Part shown: positions 1-10,552 of the stretch, in pieces
How the letters are laid out: every line of letters starts with the position of its first letter
Numbering within the stretch: position 1 is the stretch's first letter
Source: a virus
Virus record (IMG/VR): IMGVR_UViG_3300042865_000903
Coordinates: 1 to 29,521 of that record
Direction: 5' to 3' (one strand)
DNA length: 29,521 bases
Position numbers and translations under genes: made by a program
The notes under the pieces: model-generated
Seen by the model: only the letters and a program-made list of their open reading frames with translations
Database searches by the model: none
Told to the model about the DNA's origin: nothing

Positions 1-2
1 AA

Positions 3-2966
3 GATGTTACTAGAGATTCAAGTAACAAGATGAAAGATGATTATCTAAAAAATATAGACTATGAATTAAAAAGAGTTTCTGGTTTAGATTTATCTCTTGA
101 GCAAAATGTAGAACAAGCTAAACAAATTTTTAGACCTGTCTATGAAAATAAAAACTTGATGAAAGATATGGCTCTTACTAAGAACTATAAAGATGAAAAG
201 TCAAGAGCATTAGCATTAGCATCAAGTAAAAATAAAGAAGATAGAGGTGCATACTGGGATGTAGGTATTAAAGACATGGATTACAGATTAGAAGAATTTA
301 AAAATGCAGCAGAAGCTGATGTTTTAGGTTTTGGAAATATTATGTATACTCCAAATGTAAATGCTACAAAACAATACTTGGATATGGCTAAAGAATACAA
401 CTTATCTGTTGATATTACTGAATCAGATGCAAGCGGTATGTATACAGTTAGACAAAAAAATGGAGACCTTATTATTCCTACATTACAAAAGATGTTTTAT
501 GCTGATTATATTAATGATCCTGCTTTACAAAAGAAATATTCTACAGAAGCATATGTAAAAAGAAAAGATGAAGCAAAAGCTAGAGCAAGTAAATATGGTA
601 ATAATGAAGTTTTAGCTGAAAAAGAATTTTTAAAAGAACAGTTTTTATTTCTTCAAGATTACACTAAAGAAAAAACAAAACAATCTGAAGAAGCTGTTAC
701 AGTATCTACTAATAAAAAAAATAATGTAGAACAAGATATAAGTAACGGTAAAGTAAATCCTTTTCAACCTGCTTACTTACAAAAAATTGCACAAGCAATT
801 GAAGTAGATGAAATTGTATACAAACATAACAGAGATCTAAGTGAAGAAATTGATCCATCTGGTAATGGAACTATACAAACAAATGATATAACTAGTGTTG
901 AAGGATTAAACTTAGATAATCTTGAACAAGCTAGATATAATGTAGATAGATTACTTGCAAGTTATTTAGCTGAGAAAGATATTATATTTGCTGCAGATGC
1001 ATATTCTAAAAATGATATGATCTACAAGAAAGAAATAAGTCCTCTAGGTCTTGAGACTGTTAGGAATCAGAATGCAATGGCTAGAGATAGAGAAAATAAT
1101 AGAAGAGCTGATTTAAGAGCAACTGCAAAAATAAATGCTGCAAGTGAGGATGCTAGAATAAAATATCTATTAGAGAATGACTTAGCAGAGATAGATCCTG
1201 ATACAGGACAAATAGCTAGGGATCCTTATTCAGGAGAAATAATTCTTACACCAACCCCATCACAACTATTAGAAAAAGATGAAGTGGAAACAGATGACCG
1301 TTCTGTCAATATGGTTAAGCATAATAGAGAAGTTTTAATGGAGAACATAGATAACTTGTCAAGTAGTTATGTTGGAACTTGGGTTGACTCTATCAAAAAT
1401 GGTATTGCTCTTGGTGAAATTAAAGCTAATGATTTAGCATATTTATTTGGTACAGACCGTGCTGGTGGTCAAAAAATATGGAATAAAATTAAAAATAACT
1501 ATGATAATGGTGCAGACGGTAGACAAAAACTTGTTAGAGATCTTACTATTAATGCTAAAATTTTTGATTACAAAAAGAGAATGGATGCTTGGGCTTTGAA
1601 AAATAATGCTACAAGTGTAGGTCAAAACTATAATGAACACTCATCAATTTCAAGTTATAAGCTTGATCAAATGAGAATGTTTTATAAAGTTCATAGAGAT
1701 ACTAAAGAAGAAAATAGAAAAAGAATTGCTAATACATTAAGTACAAAGTTAGAATCTACAGGTATTAAAGATAAAGCATTGAGATATACAATTATTGATC
1801 AATATCTTAAAAAATATGTAACCGGTGAAACATGGGAGGATGATGAATTCAATGATGTTTTAGAAAACATATTTGATAGCTATGAAAAAAGAACAGGAAA
1901 AAAAGCAAGTCCTCCTGGATTCTTTGAAAGAGCAGGTAAAACTATAAAAGCTCTTCCATCTATAGTTGGTATTAATCCAGGAAATCCAGCAGGTACATTA
2001 GGTGCAATTTCAAATTCATTTTCTTCTTCTGATTTATTAAGTGAAATGAATGATGAATATGAAAATATTGTTTATCAACCTGATCATAAATTAGGTTTGA
2101 TATCTTATTTACCAAGTGAAAAAGGTACTTCAGGTAGTAAAACTTCATTGGGAGCAAGAGCAACATCTATTCCGGTAAACTTAGGAAGAAAAGATGATAA
2201 CTTAATTTCTTTTAATCAATTTTTATATGATCTAAGTAAAATTAATTTTAATCAAGCTGATAAAAACAGTTATATGGTTTCTTTAGATGGTAATCAATAT
2301 GATCCTGATGCTGAAATAAATATAAATTTAAATAACAAATTAAAAAACATGTTGTTTGATTTAAAAAATTTGTCAAAAAATAAAAGTCAAAAAACTAACC
2401 CAACTATATTTAAACTTATACAATCTCAAATTGGTGCTGAAAATTCTGACTTAGGAGCTATGAAAATTAGTAATATACCTAATGAAGTTATTGAAAAATA
2501 TTTTAAAGGTGAAGATGATATAATTGATAAGATAAAAACAAACGGTATCACTTATATTGCACCTACAAGTAATTGGAAAAATAGTTTATTTCAATCAAAC
2601 AGAATTACTCCTACAGAAGCAATATTAAACACTGGTAAAAAATTATCTTATGTAGATCCTACTTATGGACATACAGTAATTTTTGACAAAGATAATGTTA
2701 CAGGTAATTATCGTTACACTACTGTAATAAGAGCTGTTGATGACAATGGTGAATATTTTGAAACGAAAGAATCCAGTATGGCACAGCCTTTTGGTAAACA
2801 AATTGATAATAAATTAAACTCTATTATGAAGAGTTTTGCTGATGCAAATGCAAGACTTAAAGAAGATTATGAAAGATTTCATAATTCAAATAATGAAAAA
2901 AATGTAAAAGCTTTTAATGAAAAATTTGGTAGAGCTCCAAAAAATCCAGGATTTAATACATTATAA
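3..2966 (+). CDS. Giant-operon virion/cargo protein, 5' end outside window
   Basis: At least 987 residues. The first ATG is at 30, but the frame stays open for nine more codons to the window edge (DVTRDSSNK) with no stop, so that ATG is probably internal and the gene is cut. I recognise no enzyme motif: there is no HExxH, no DxDxD and no nuclease triad. The protein is charged and mostly helical in appearance, with Lys/Glu-rich stretches around residues 150-240 and 340-400 (numbered from the ATG) and an Asn/Lys-rich C-terminal half. It lies directly upstream of the other giants and ends in tandem stops, TAA TAA, the second sharing its last A with the next ATG. Position and style fit the structural or internal cargo proteins found beside the polymerase gene in crAss-like phages; this is inference from context. 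Coding is certain, function is not. Confidence 0.85.
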   Translation, partial: DVTRDSSNKMKDDYLKNIDYELKRVSGLDLSLEQNVEQAKQIFRPVYENKNLMKDMALTKNYKDEKSRALALASSKNKEDRGAYWDVGIKDMDYRLEEFKNAAEADVLGFGNIMYTPNVNATKQYLDMAKEYNLSVDITESDASGMYTVRQKNGDLIIPTLQKMFYADYINDPALQKKYSTEAYVKRKDEAKARASKYGNNEVLAEKEFLKEQFLFLQDYTKEKTKQSEEAVTVSTNKKNNVEQDISNGKVNPFQPAYLQKIAQAIEVDEIVYKHNRDLSEEIDPSGNGTIQTNDITSVEGLNLDNLEQARYNVDRLLASYLAEKDIIFAADAYSKNDMIYKKEISPLGLETVRNQNAMARDRENNRRADLRATAKINAASEDARIKYLLENDLAEIDPDTGQIARDPYSGEIILTPTPSQLLEKDEVETDDRSVNMVKHNREVLMENIDNLSSSYVGTWVDSIKNGIALGEIKANDLAYLFGTDRAGGQKIWNKIKNNYDNGADGRQKLVRDLTINAKIFDYKKRMDAWALKNNATSVGQNYNEHSSISSYKLDQMRMFYKVHRDTKEENRKRIANTLSTKLESTGIKDKALRYTIIDQYLKKYVTGETWEDDEFNDVLENIFDSYEKRTGKKASPPGFFERAGKTIKALPSIVGINPGNPAGTLGAISNSFSSSDLLSEMNDEYENIVYQPDHKLGLISYLPSEKGTSGSKTSLGARATSIPVNLGRKDDNLISFNQFLYDLSKINFNQADKNSYMVSLDGNQYDPDAEININLNNKLKNMLFDLKNLSKNKSQKTNPTIFKLIQSQIGAENSDLGAMKISNIPNEVIEKYFKGEDDIIDKIKTNGITYIAPTSNWKNSLFQSNRITPTEAILNTGKKLSYVDPTYGHTVIFDKDNVTGNYRYTTVIRAVDDNGEYFETKESSMAQPFGKQIDNKLNSIMKSFADANARLKEDYERFHNSNNEKNVKAFNEKFGRAPKNPGFNTL

Positions 2967-2971
2967 TAATG
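2964..2971 (+). other. Tandem-stop/start junction (TAATAATG)
   Basis: The first giant ends TAA followed directly by a second in-frame TAA whose last base is the A of the next ATG. No Shine-Dalgarno lies upstream, so the next gene probably starts by re-initiation or by AT-rich unstructured mRNA. Confidence 0.7.
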
Positions 2972-5900
2972 GCAAATACTAAGATTGTTTCAAACATGAC
3001 TGATATGGATATTAATAACTTATCTAACACAAGTAAAATTATTGATACTAGACAAGCTATATCAGGTGTACCTCCAAAGACACCTATTAAAAATACTACT
3101 AGTACTAGAGATTTTATGAAAGGTCTGTCAAGTTCAATAAAACAAAGTGATGCTGCTTATCAAGATAAAAATGAATATGGTAATGTTTTTGCTTATGATA
3201 ATAGTCCATCAGGACCATCTTTTAGAGCAAGATATAAAGCTTATGGTCAAGAGACATTTAACAAAATAGGTTTTGATCCACATATTGATAATGAGGCTGT
3301 GTATAACCAACAGACAAATACATTTGATGATATGAAAAGATGGGCTGTAAATGCAGCCTTACCTATGGTCGGACTTGGTTTTATGTCCCCTATTAATTCA
3401 TATGCTGGAGCAATGGGTGGTGATGTTGGAGCAAGTAGACAAGAAGCAAAAGATTATGAATACTATAATGCTCTTGGTTACTCAAGTAGAGGTGGTGCAG
3501 GTGGACTTACTACAAACTTATTAAACTCTGTTTCCTACTCAGCAGGTATTTTATTAGAAGGTGTTGCTGAAGGTATGATGATTGGAGCAACTGTTGGAGC
3601 TGTAGGTGGAGAAGGTGTTGGTGCTGTTCCTGGTACTGTTATAGGTGGTGCTGTAAAAGGGTTAGAGGCATTTGCAAAAATTCCTAATGCACTTTATCAG
3701 TCAGTTAAAAATATTGGTAAAATCAGCACTGCTGTAGGTGAATTAAAAAATATAAATGCTGCTAAGAACTTTTTTACATCTACTGTAAAGGGTACTGCTA
3801 AATTTTTAAATCCATTAGAGAATACATATGATGCATACAAATCTCTAAAAGGAGTTGATGACATAACTAGATTAGCTAAGACAGCTAAAACTGCTGGTGC
3901 ATTTTGGCATGATATAATGGGTGTAAACTTAGCATTGTCTGAAGGTAGACTAGAAGGAGGTTTTTCTCAAAAAAGTGTTTATGATAAACTATACAATGAG
4001 CACTATGCTAAATTTGGTCAAGCTCCATCATCAGATGAACAACAAAGGATGATGATGCAAGCTAAACAAGCTGGATTTAAAAATACAATATGGAATACCG
4101 GATTAGTATTTTATTCAAATAAAATTGCTTTCCCTTCTATTACAAGAGCAGGTTTCTTAAAAAATGCTCCAAGATTTAATTTTGGAAAAGTAATTGGTGA
4201 AGTAGGAAAAGAATTTCAACTTGTATTTAATCCTGCAGATGATATCACTAAGTCTTATTACTCAAAGGAAGCAATATCACTAAAGAATTCCCTCAAAGCA
4301 CTAAAAGATCCTAAAAAATTAGGAGCTGCCGGTCTTAATTACTTTAAGAAAAATCTTGTTGAAGGTGTTCAAGAGATTGGACAAGAAGCATTAGCTGCGG
4401 CAACTGAAAAAGAATTTGTGGATGGTTACTATAACAAAGCTGCTTCAGGTTTTATGTATAGTTATGGAGCTCTCTTAGATGGATTAGGTAAACAAATGAA
4501 TGCACAAGGTGCTGAGATATTTGCATCTGGTTTCTTAATGGGAAGTTTATTAGAAGGACCAAGTAAGCTATTTAAGTTTGGTACTAAAACATACAGTAGA
4601 ATATTTAAAGATAAAGAGTTATATAAACAAAACTTAAAAGACAGAGAAGCTCAAGCTGATAACATTGTTAATGCATTAAACGACATGCATCAAAATGCTA
4701 AGTATTTCTTTGATCCAAGAATGAGTAATTACTCTACACAAATGTTAATAGCTAAAGCTGTAGATAATCCTGATGACTTAGATACTAAAACTGCTAAAGA
4801 TTTAGAGTTTCATGGTTTCCAAAAGTCTGTAATAACCGCTTTAAAGACAGGTACTTTTGATATGTTTGTTAAAAATCTTCGTGAGTATAAAACACTTACT
4901 CCTGAAGAACTAGAAGAAGCATGGTCATTAGAATCAGGTCAAGGAGAAAAAGCATTATCAAGTATTGATAAAGCACTTGACACAGCTAAAATAACTGATC
5001 AAAGATACAAGTATGCTCAAGATAAGTTTAAGGACTTTATAAATATTGAGAACTTTGAAAAAGACTCTCCAGAGTACCAAAAAGCTCAAATATATAATCA
5101 AGCATATAGTGAGGCTGTAGGTAGTTTTGTCTTTTTACAAAACACTTTTGATAATAATTTAGGAAGGTTAAAAAAATTATATGGTTCAACTAATAAAATT
5201 AAAAGTTTATCAGGTAGTCCATTTGGTAATTTTGCTATTCTATCTGACCCAAACAAATTAAGTACTCAAATAAGTTATCTTATAGAAGAAATCAAAGCTG
5301 GTGCAGAAACAAATGATCCAAAATTATATGATGAGCTAAACAGAAAAGCAAAATTACTTGAATCATTACATGCATTTGAAACAGTTCAAAGAAATATTTT
5401 AAATGAAAAAGGTGAAATCAGTGACGAGGATGAACCTCTTTACAGAGAAAGCTTACAAAATGTATTTGAAGCTATAGCTATAAACAATAAAGAAGATGGT
5501 TCTTATGATGATGAAGCTCAAGCAATAGTAAAACTAAGAGGAGAAATAGATACTAATGGTGGTATGGACCAAATATTCAGTGAGTTAAAAGACATTGAAA
5601 AATTAAAAAAAGAAAATGGTTCTGTTGCTCAGTATATCAACTTACTTGCAGATCCACAAGGTTTCTATGAACATATAAATAGAAACTTTGAGTGGATGAA
5701 AAACATCTATGCAAATAGAAAAGAACTTTACAAAGACATTGTAAATAAAGAAATTACTGATTCAGAAAAAAATGAAGTGTTAAATACATTAGCATCTCAA
5801 GGTATTTTTGTTGACTTAGATGAATTTGCAGAATGGTGTAATGATCCTAGATACATACCTTCATACTTTATTGACACTACAAAAGAGATGGTGATTCCTC

Positions 5901-8900
5901 AAGATAGTGTTTTGTATGAAAGATATGCACGTATATTCTTAGATGCTTCAAGAACAATAAATAGAAAACCAGCTGGAGAAAAACTTACTGATAAACAACA
6001 GATGGAAGCACAGCTTTCTGAATTAAAAACTCAAAAAGAATCTGCTGTAACAAAAGCTAGAGATGTTTATAAGCAAGCTTTCTTAGATGAATATGGTGAA
6101 GAACTAGATGCAGTTGAATCAAGAAATGCAGAAATAGTTTCAGAAAATGAAGAGTTAGAAAAACAAAAGAAACTTGCTCAAGAGAAAATAGAAGCTATAA
6201 CTGATGCATTAGATGCTCTTGGTAAAAACAATGCTTCTAATATTATTGAAAGAGTAAAAAAATTAACTGAATTAAATATAATTTCTGAAGAGGAATTTGA
6301 TAAAGTTACAGCACTTGATTCTACAGATCCTGAAGTACATGCTTTAGTTCAAGGAATGTTCAATAAATTATTCACAGATAAATTATCTGAGGAAGAATTA
6401 TTATTTGCATCTGTATCAGCATTAACATTACCTGAATTTATAGTAGATAAGATTGAAGAACAAAAAGAAATCTTAAATAAACCTTTTGCTGAAGTTGTGG
6501 ATGTTCAAGCAACAGAAGCTTTTAAAGTATATACTGAAAAAGTTGGTCAACTTGATGCTCAATATGCTGCTAAAGAGGAGGACATAAAAGCAACTTATGC
6601 TGAGAAAGGTATTGATGAAAATACTTTTGATGAGATAAATGTAAATACTCCATATGATAACATGCCTGATGATTTAAAAGTTTTAATTGATAATGCTTTT
6701 AATGAATTTTTGGTAGAGGCTGGTGATCCAACATTAAAAACTATTGATCCAGAAAAGTATGAAGAAACTAGAGCAAATTGGGTTGAACAAAATGGTGCTC
6801 AAATAATAGCTACTTATAATACAGAAAAACTAGCTGAGTCAAAAGCCCGTGCGGAACAGTTAAAAAAACCACCGTTCCTAAAGTACAACAAGAAGCAAGT
6901 AGAAGCAAAGGAATCTGTAGCTCAGTTAAACCAATTGTATAAACAATTAAAAGCTTTATCTGACTCAGGTAAAACTCTTAAAGGTACAGATTTAACTGAC
7001 CAACAAAAAGCTGACTTAAAAGAAGACTTAGAAAACTTAGCTGGATACCTAGATGCATTAACTAAAGTATATAAGCCTAAATCTGTTGCACAAAAAGTAG
7101 TTGACCAAATTGTTGAAAGAGTAGTTAACAGAAGAGGTGAAGTAGAGGATGTAGTAGATGCAGAAGGTAGAAAGACAAGAAAATTTGTTGGTCAAGAAAC
7201 TACTTCTACAGATGCTAAAGATGATATAGAAAGAAGAAGAAAAAAGAGTTTAAATAATACAGCTAAGAAGAGAACTTCTGGACTATATAAAAGAGCTAGA
7301 ACTATTCCTCAAGGTATAGGTTTTGACCAGTTTGGAACACTGATGAGTGTTATATATAAAATGACTACCACTGCAGTAACTGGTCAAAAATTTACTACTC
7401 CTAAAGAAAATGCTTATATCATTACTCCTGAAACTCCATATCGTAAGAGTATGGCAGAGGGATCTGTATATGATGAAGAAAAATTACAGATAGCAATAAA
7501 AGAGTTAGAAGATAGAATAAATGCTATATATGATGCAGAACTAGCTGCTTTAGGTGAAGGTACTACAGAACCAAGTAAAACATTAAGAAGAGTATCTGAA
7601 ATTGCTACTAGAGTAGCAGAAGACATAGCTAAGTTTAAATATGAAGGTTATAATAAAAAAGAAAACATATTAAAAAGATTTTCTGATATTTTAGAAAATG
7701 AGAAAGATTTGAATAAAGCTGTTGATATATTCATGTCTTTATTCAAACAGCTTGCTGCAAAAGGCTATGAGCAATTTGACTCTAAAAGTAAATTAAGTGC
7801 AATAGAAAAAGGTTTAAGAAGTGACCCTACTCTAGAAAGGCTTGAAAAACTGATTGATCAATATGCATTCATAGAATCTACTGATGCTGGAACAAAAGTT
7901 GATGAACTAATTAGAAAATTCTTAACTCTGGATTCAGGTTCAGGTGAGGGTTTTGCTGAAGTTAAGTATACAGGTGATGTAAACATTAATGGTGTTGACT
8001 ACAAAGTTTCAGACTTCATGTCTCAAAAAGCATTTGATAGATTGTTTGGACCAGGTGGTATAGTATCTACTATAAGAGGTAAGATGATTGATGGAGAGTT
8101 TGTATTGTTTCCAGAGAACTTACTGGTATTTGATAAGACTTTGGGTATTACAGGTGAGATAGATTTATTAGCTGTTAATGCTAAAGGTGAAGTAATGATA
8201 ATTGATATCAAGACTTCTAAGAAATGGGGAGAATATAAAAACCCTAACAACTACAAAAACATAAGCCACCGTGCTCAGCTGTCAATCTATTCCACATTGT
8301 TTTACAACATGACTGGTATTAAAGCTACCAAACTACAAATTCTTCCTTTACAAATTGATGTTAATGTTGATGGTTATGTAAATGACATTGATAAAGCTAA
8401 AGTAGATGTTTTAGGTAAGGATGGTAAGCCAATAAAAATGGAAGATGGTAAAACTAATAAAACAGAGCTTCTTGCTAAAGGTTATTATGAGTTACCATTC
8501 TTAGAAGATATTGCTGAATATGGCGTAACCATGATAGAACCTGAATTTGAAACTGATTTAACTGAGGAAGATGGTGATTTAGAGGGGACTGGTGAAACAA
8601 AAGATACCTCAGATAAAGTAGAAGAAATTGAAGATTTATCAAAAACAAGTTTGAGTAATCTGTTAAATAAAACAGTACTGTTTAATGGCCGTTTAGGTAA
8701 AGTTGTTACTTTACCTAATGGATCATTTGGTATTGAATATAAAGTAACTAAAGATATAGATTTACTAGAGCAACTTGTAGCAAGTTTAAGAGAAGATCTA
8801 AAAGCAGATGATTTATTAGAAACACCTGATCCAGAATATAGAAAAGGACTTGAAGATAAAATCACTGAGTTAAAGAAAGAAATCAAAGATGGTAATGCTA

Positions 8901-10546
8901 AAGGTGGTAAAGAAATAGTAACTCTTTATTATAAATTTAAACCTGTTACAGATAGTTCTTTAGATGGATTAGACTTAGGTATTGGTGTTGTTACCGGTAT
9001 TACTTTTCCATTCCAAGTAAACAGACTTAACGGTCAATACATAAAAGCTGAATTTACTAATGAAGATGAAACTACTGCTATCATTAATGATGTTAGATAT
9101 GATGTTATTAGAGATAAGACAGGTGCAATTGCTGCTTTAAGTTATAGAAAGAATGAGAAGCAGATTTTAAGAAATGATTTAGAAATTGAAGAGTTAAATA
9201 AAGAGCTCAATAGAATTTACCAAATTGTTAAAAAACAAAATGTAAAACAAAAAAGTACTATTACTAAGTTATTTGTATTAAATCAAATTGCTCAACTTAA
9301 AGATAGTATTGAAGTATTAGAAAAAGTAAATAATAAACTTATAGAAACTAATGACTTGATATTTGAAAAAGGTGGTAATGCAAATGATTACATATTTGCT
9401 TTAAATACTTTACCTAATAGTTTCCAAAAAGCTACTAAAAATTTCAAACCATTAGAGGAAGTAAAACATCTTAAAGAAATTGATAGACTTAGTTTATCTT
9501 CTGCTGTAAGTAAAGCAATAACTGAAAAATTAAATGAAAATTATCCTGAGCAATTAGATACATTAATGGAAAAAGGAGTTAAAGCCATTACTCCTACTCA
9601 GCTAATGGGAATTTATTATTGGATAGATGAAACTATTGATGCTTTATATGGTTTAAGTTCAATAATAATTAATAGAGGTGATTTGGTAGATGATATATCA
9701 AATCAAATTAATGAATTGTTACATTTAAAAAATGATTTAAATTTAATAAAAATTATAGAAGATGGAAAAACTAAAAAACCAAGAATCAGCAAGCAACAAG
9801 GGGCAGCAAACAAAGTCTTCGGAGCAACCACAAAAGTACAGAAAGGGACTGGTGTATCTCAGAATGAAAAGTCTACCGGAAAACAAACAAAAGCAGTTTC
9901 TGGATTACCTGAACAAGGAGTCTCAACAGAAGAACTTAAACAAATAGTAGGCTCTGCTAAACAGATAAAACCTGTTTTTACAGAACCTAAAGTACAAGCA
10001 ACTGAAAATTCAGATTTACTTGATGGTATAAATAATGCTAAGAATGAAACTGAACTTCGTGAGGCATTCACAAATGCTATTAATAATAGAGGAGATGTGA
10101 AGGCAGCTACTGTTCAAGAAGCCTTTGAAAATAGAAAGAAAGAATTACAAAATGTTTCATTAGATACATTAGAAAAAGGTTCACTTCTTATCTCAAAAAT
10201 AGCTATCTTTGATGGTGCAGAAAATGTTGTAGTAGAACTTGTTAGCATGGACAAAAACACTAAGTTAATTACTGTAAAAGTCTATGGTACAGATACTAAG
10301 AAATCATTTACTGAACAAGAACTTAAAGATAACTTTACTATATATTCTAAAGAAGCAATGGAAGCAGAAAAAGAAAAGGAAACACCAATCACAGAAGAAA
10401 CTCAAGATAACTCTACAATCAGTAAAGATAACCTTGAAGAATTCTCAAGTGATTCTGAAATTGTAAAAGAAGCTGAGAAAGAAGCTGAGTCAATAGACAA
10501 AGCAACTAGATTTAATAACTTATTCAAAAATTCAAAAACTTGTTAG
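2969..10546 (+). CDS. 2525-aa virion protein with PD-(D/E)XK nuclease domain
   Basis: Starts at an ATG two bases after the upstream stop; no Shine-Dalgarno is present. Visible parts in order: a low-complexity N-terminus; two glycine-rich hydrophobic segments (about residues 131-156 and 191-232) that could insert into membrane; long charged helices, with a strong coiled-coil candidate at about 1012-1085; a basic stretch near 1420; then a PD-(D/E)XK-type nuclease core with D1732 in GEIDLLA, D1746 and K1748 in IDIKTSK, and Q1770/Y1774 in QLSIY, the arrangement of RecB/Cas4-like nucleases. Two small beta-rich SH3/KOW-like segments follow (about 1905-1926 and 2401-2462). The C-terminal 130 residues are acidic and Gln-rich. 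The gene ends in a single TAG in the same frame as the next gene. A virion cargo protein that enters the cell and cuts or processes DNA is plausible; the nuclease fold is well supported by motif, the rest is inference. Confidence 0.9.
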   Translation: MANTKIVSNMTDMDINNLSNTSKIIDTRQAISGVPPKTPIKNTTSTRDFMKGLSSSIKQSDAAYQDKNEYGNVFAYDNSPSGPSFRARYKAYGQETFNKIGFDPHIDNEAVYNQQTNTFDDMKRWAVNAALPMVGLGFMSPINSYAGAMGGDVGASRQEAKDYEYYNALGYSSRGGAGGLTTNLLNSVSYSAGILLEGVAEGMMIGATVGAVGGEGVGAVPGTVIGGAVKGLEAFAKIPNALYQSVKNIGKISTAVGELKNINAAKNFFTSTVKGTAKFLNPLENTYDAYKSLKGVDDITRLAKTAKTAGAFWHDIMGVNLALSEGRLEGGFSQKSVYDKLYNEHYAKFGQAPSSDEQQRMMMQAKQAGFKNTIWNTGLVFYSNKIAFPSITRAGFLKNAPRFNFGKVIGEVGKEFQLVFNPADDITKSYYSKEAISLKNSLKALKDPKKLGAAGLNYFKKNLVEGVQEIGQEALAAATEKEFVDGYYNKAASGFMYSYGALLDGLGKQMNAQGAEIFASGFLMGSLLEGPSKLFKFGTKTYSRIFKDKELYKQNLKDREAQADNIVNALNDMHQNAKYFFDPRMSNYSTQMLIAKAVDNPDDLDTKTAKDLEFHGFQKSVITALKTGTFDMFVKNLREYKTLTPEELEEAWSLESGQGEKALSSIDKALDTAKITDQRYKYAQDKFKDFINIENFEKDSPEYQKAQIYNQAYSEAVGSFVFLQNTFDNNLGRLKKLYGSTNKIKSLSGSPFGNFAILSDPNKLSTQISYLIEEIKAGAETNDPKLYDELNRKAKLLESLHAFETVQRNILNEKGEISDEDEPLYRESLQNVFEAIAINNKEDGSYDDEAQAIVKLRGEIDTNGGMDQIFSELKDIEKLKKENGSVAQYINLLADPQGFYEHINRNFEWMKNIYANRKELYKDIVNKEITDSEKNEVLNTLASQGIFVDLDEFAEWCNDPRYIPSYFIDTTKEMVIPQDSVLYERYARIFLDASRTINRKPAGEKLTDKQQMEAQLSELKTQKESAVTKARDVYKQAFLDEYGEELDAVESRNAEIVSENEELEKQKKLAQEKIEAITDALDALGKNNASNIIERVKKLTELNIISEEEFDKVTALDSTDPEVHALVQGMFNKLFTDKLSEEELLFASVSALTLPEFIVDKIEEQKEILNKPFAEVVDVQATEAFKVYTEKVGQLDAQYAAKEEDIKATYAEKGIDENTFDEINVNTPYDNMPDDLKVLIDNAFNEFLVEAGDPTLKTIDPEKYEETRANWVEQNGAQIIATYNTEKLAESKARAEQLKKPPFLKYNKKQVEAKESVAQLNQLYKQLKALSDSGKTLKGTDLTDQQKADLKEDLENLAGYLDALTKVYKPKSVAQKVVDQIVERVVNRRGEVEDVVDAEGRKTRKFVGQETTSTDAKDDIERRRKKSLNNTAKKRTSGLYKRARTIPQGIGFDQFGTLMSVIYKMTTTAVTGQKFTTPKENAYIITPETPYRKSMAEGSVYDEEKLQIAIKELEDRINAIYDAELAALGEGTTEPSKTLRRVSEIATRVAEDIAKFKYEGYNKKENILKRFSDILENEKDLNKAVDIFMSLFKQLAAKGYEQFDSKSKLSAIEKGLRSDPTLERLEKLIDQYAFIESTDAGTKVDELIRKFLTLDSGSGEGFAEVKYTGDVNINGVDYKVSDFMSQKAFDRLFGPGGIVSTIRGKMIDGEFVLFPENLLVFDKTLGITGEIDLLAVNAKGEVMIIDIKTSKKWGEYKNPNNYKNISHRAQLSIYSTLFYNMTGIKATKLQILPLQIDVNVDGYVNDIDKAKVDVLGKDGKPIKMEDGKTNKTELLAKGYYELPFLEDIAEYGVTMIEPEFETDLTEEDGDLEGTGETKDTSDKVEEIEDLSKTSLSNLLNKTVLFNGRLGKVVTLPNGSFGIEYKVTKDIDLLEQLVASLREDLKADDLLETPDPEYRKGLEDKITELKKEIKDGNAKGGKEIVTLYYKFKPVTDSSLDGLDLGIGVVTGITFPFQVNRLNGQYIKAEFTNEDETTAIINDVRYDVIRDKTGAIAALSYRKNEKQILRNDLEIEELNKELNRIYQIVKKQNVKQKSTITKLFVLNQIAQLKDSIEVLEKVNNKLIETNDLIFEKGGNANDYIFALNTLPNSFQKATKNFKPLEEVKHLKEIDRLSLSSAVSKAITEKLNENYPEQLDTLMEKGVKAITPTQLMGIYYWIDETIDALYGLSSIIINRGDLVDDISNQINELLHLKNDLNLIKIIEDGKTKKPRISKQQGAANKVFGATTKVQKGTGVSQNEKSTGKQTKAVSGLPEQGVSTEELKQIVGSAKQIKPVFTEPKVQATENSDLLDGINNAKNETELREAFTNAINNRGDVKAATVQEAFENRKKELQNVSLDTLEKGSLLISKIAIFDGAENVVVELVSMDKNTKLITVKVYGTDTKKSFTEQELKDNFTIYSKEAMEAEKEKETPITEETQDNSTISKDNLEEFSSDSEIVKEAEKEAESIDKATRFNNLFKNSKTC

Positions 10547-10552
10547 GAAATG
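10544..10552 (+). other. Same-frame TAG-GAA-ATG junction
   Basis: The second giant ends in a single TAG, followed by GAA and the ATG of the polymerase gene, all in one reading frame. The AGGA at 10545-10548 is only two bases from the ATG, too close to act as a normal Shine-Dalgarno. Readthrough of the TAG would fuse the two proteins. Confidence 0.8.

Noticed and set aside
10545-10549. AGGA as a Shine-Dalgarno for the polymerase gene
   Set aside because: It is two bases from the ATG, too close, and part of it is the preceding stop codon; the other starts have no such element.
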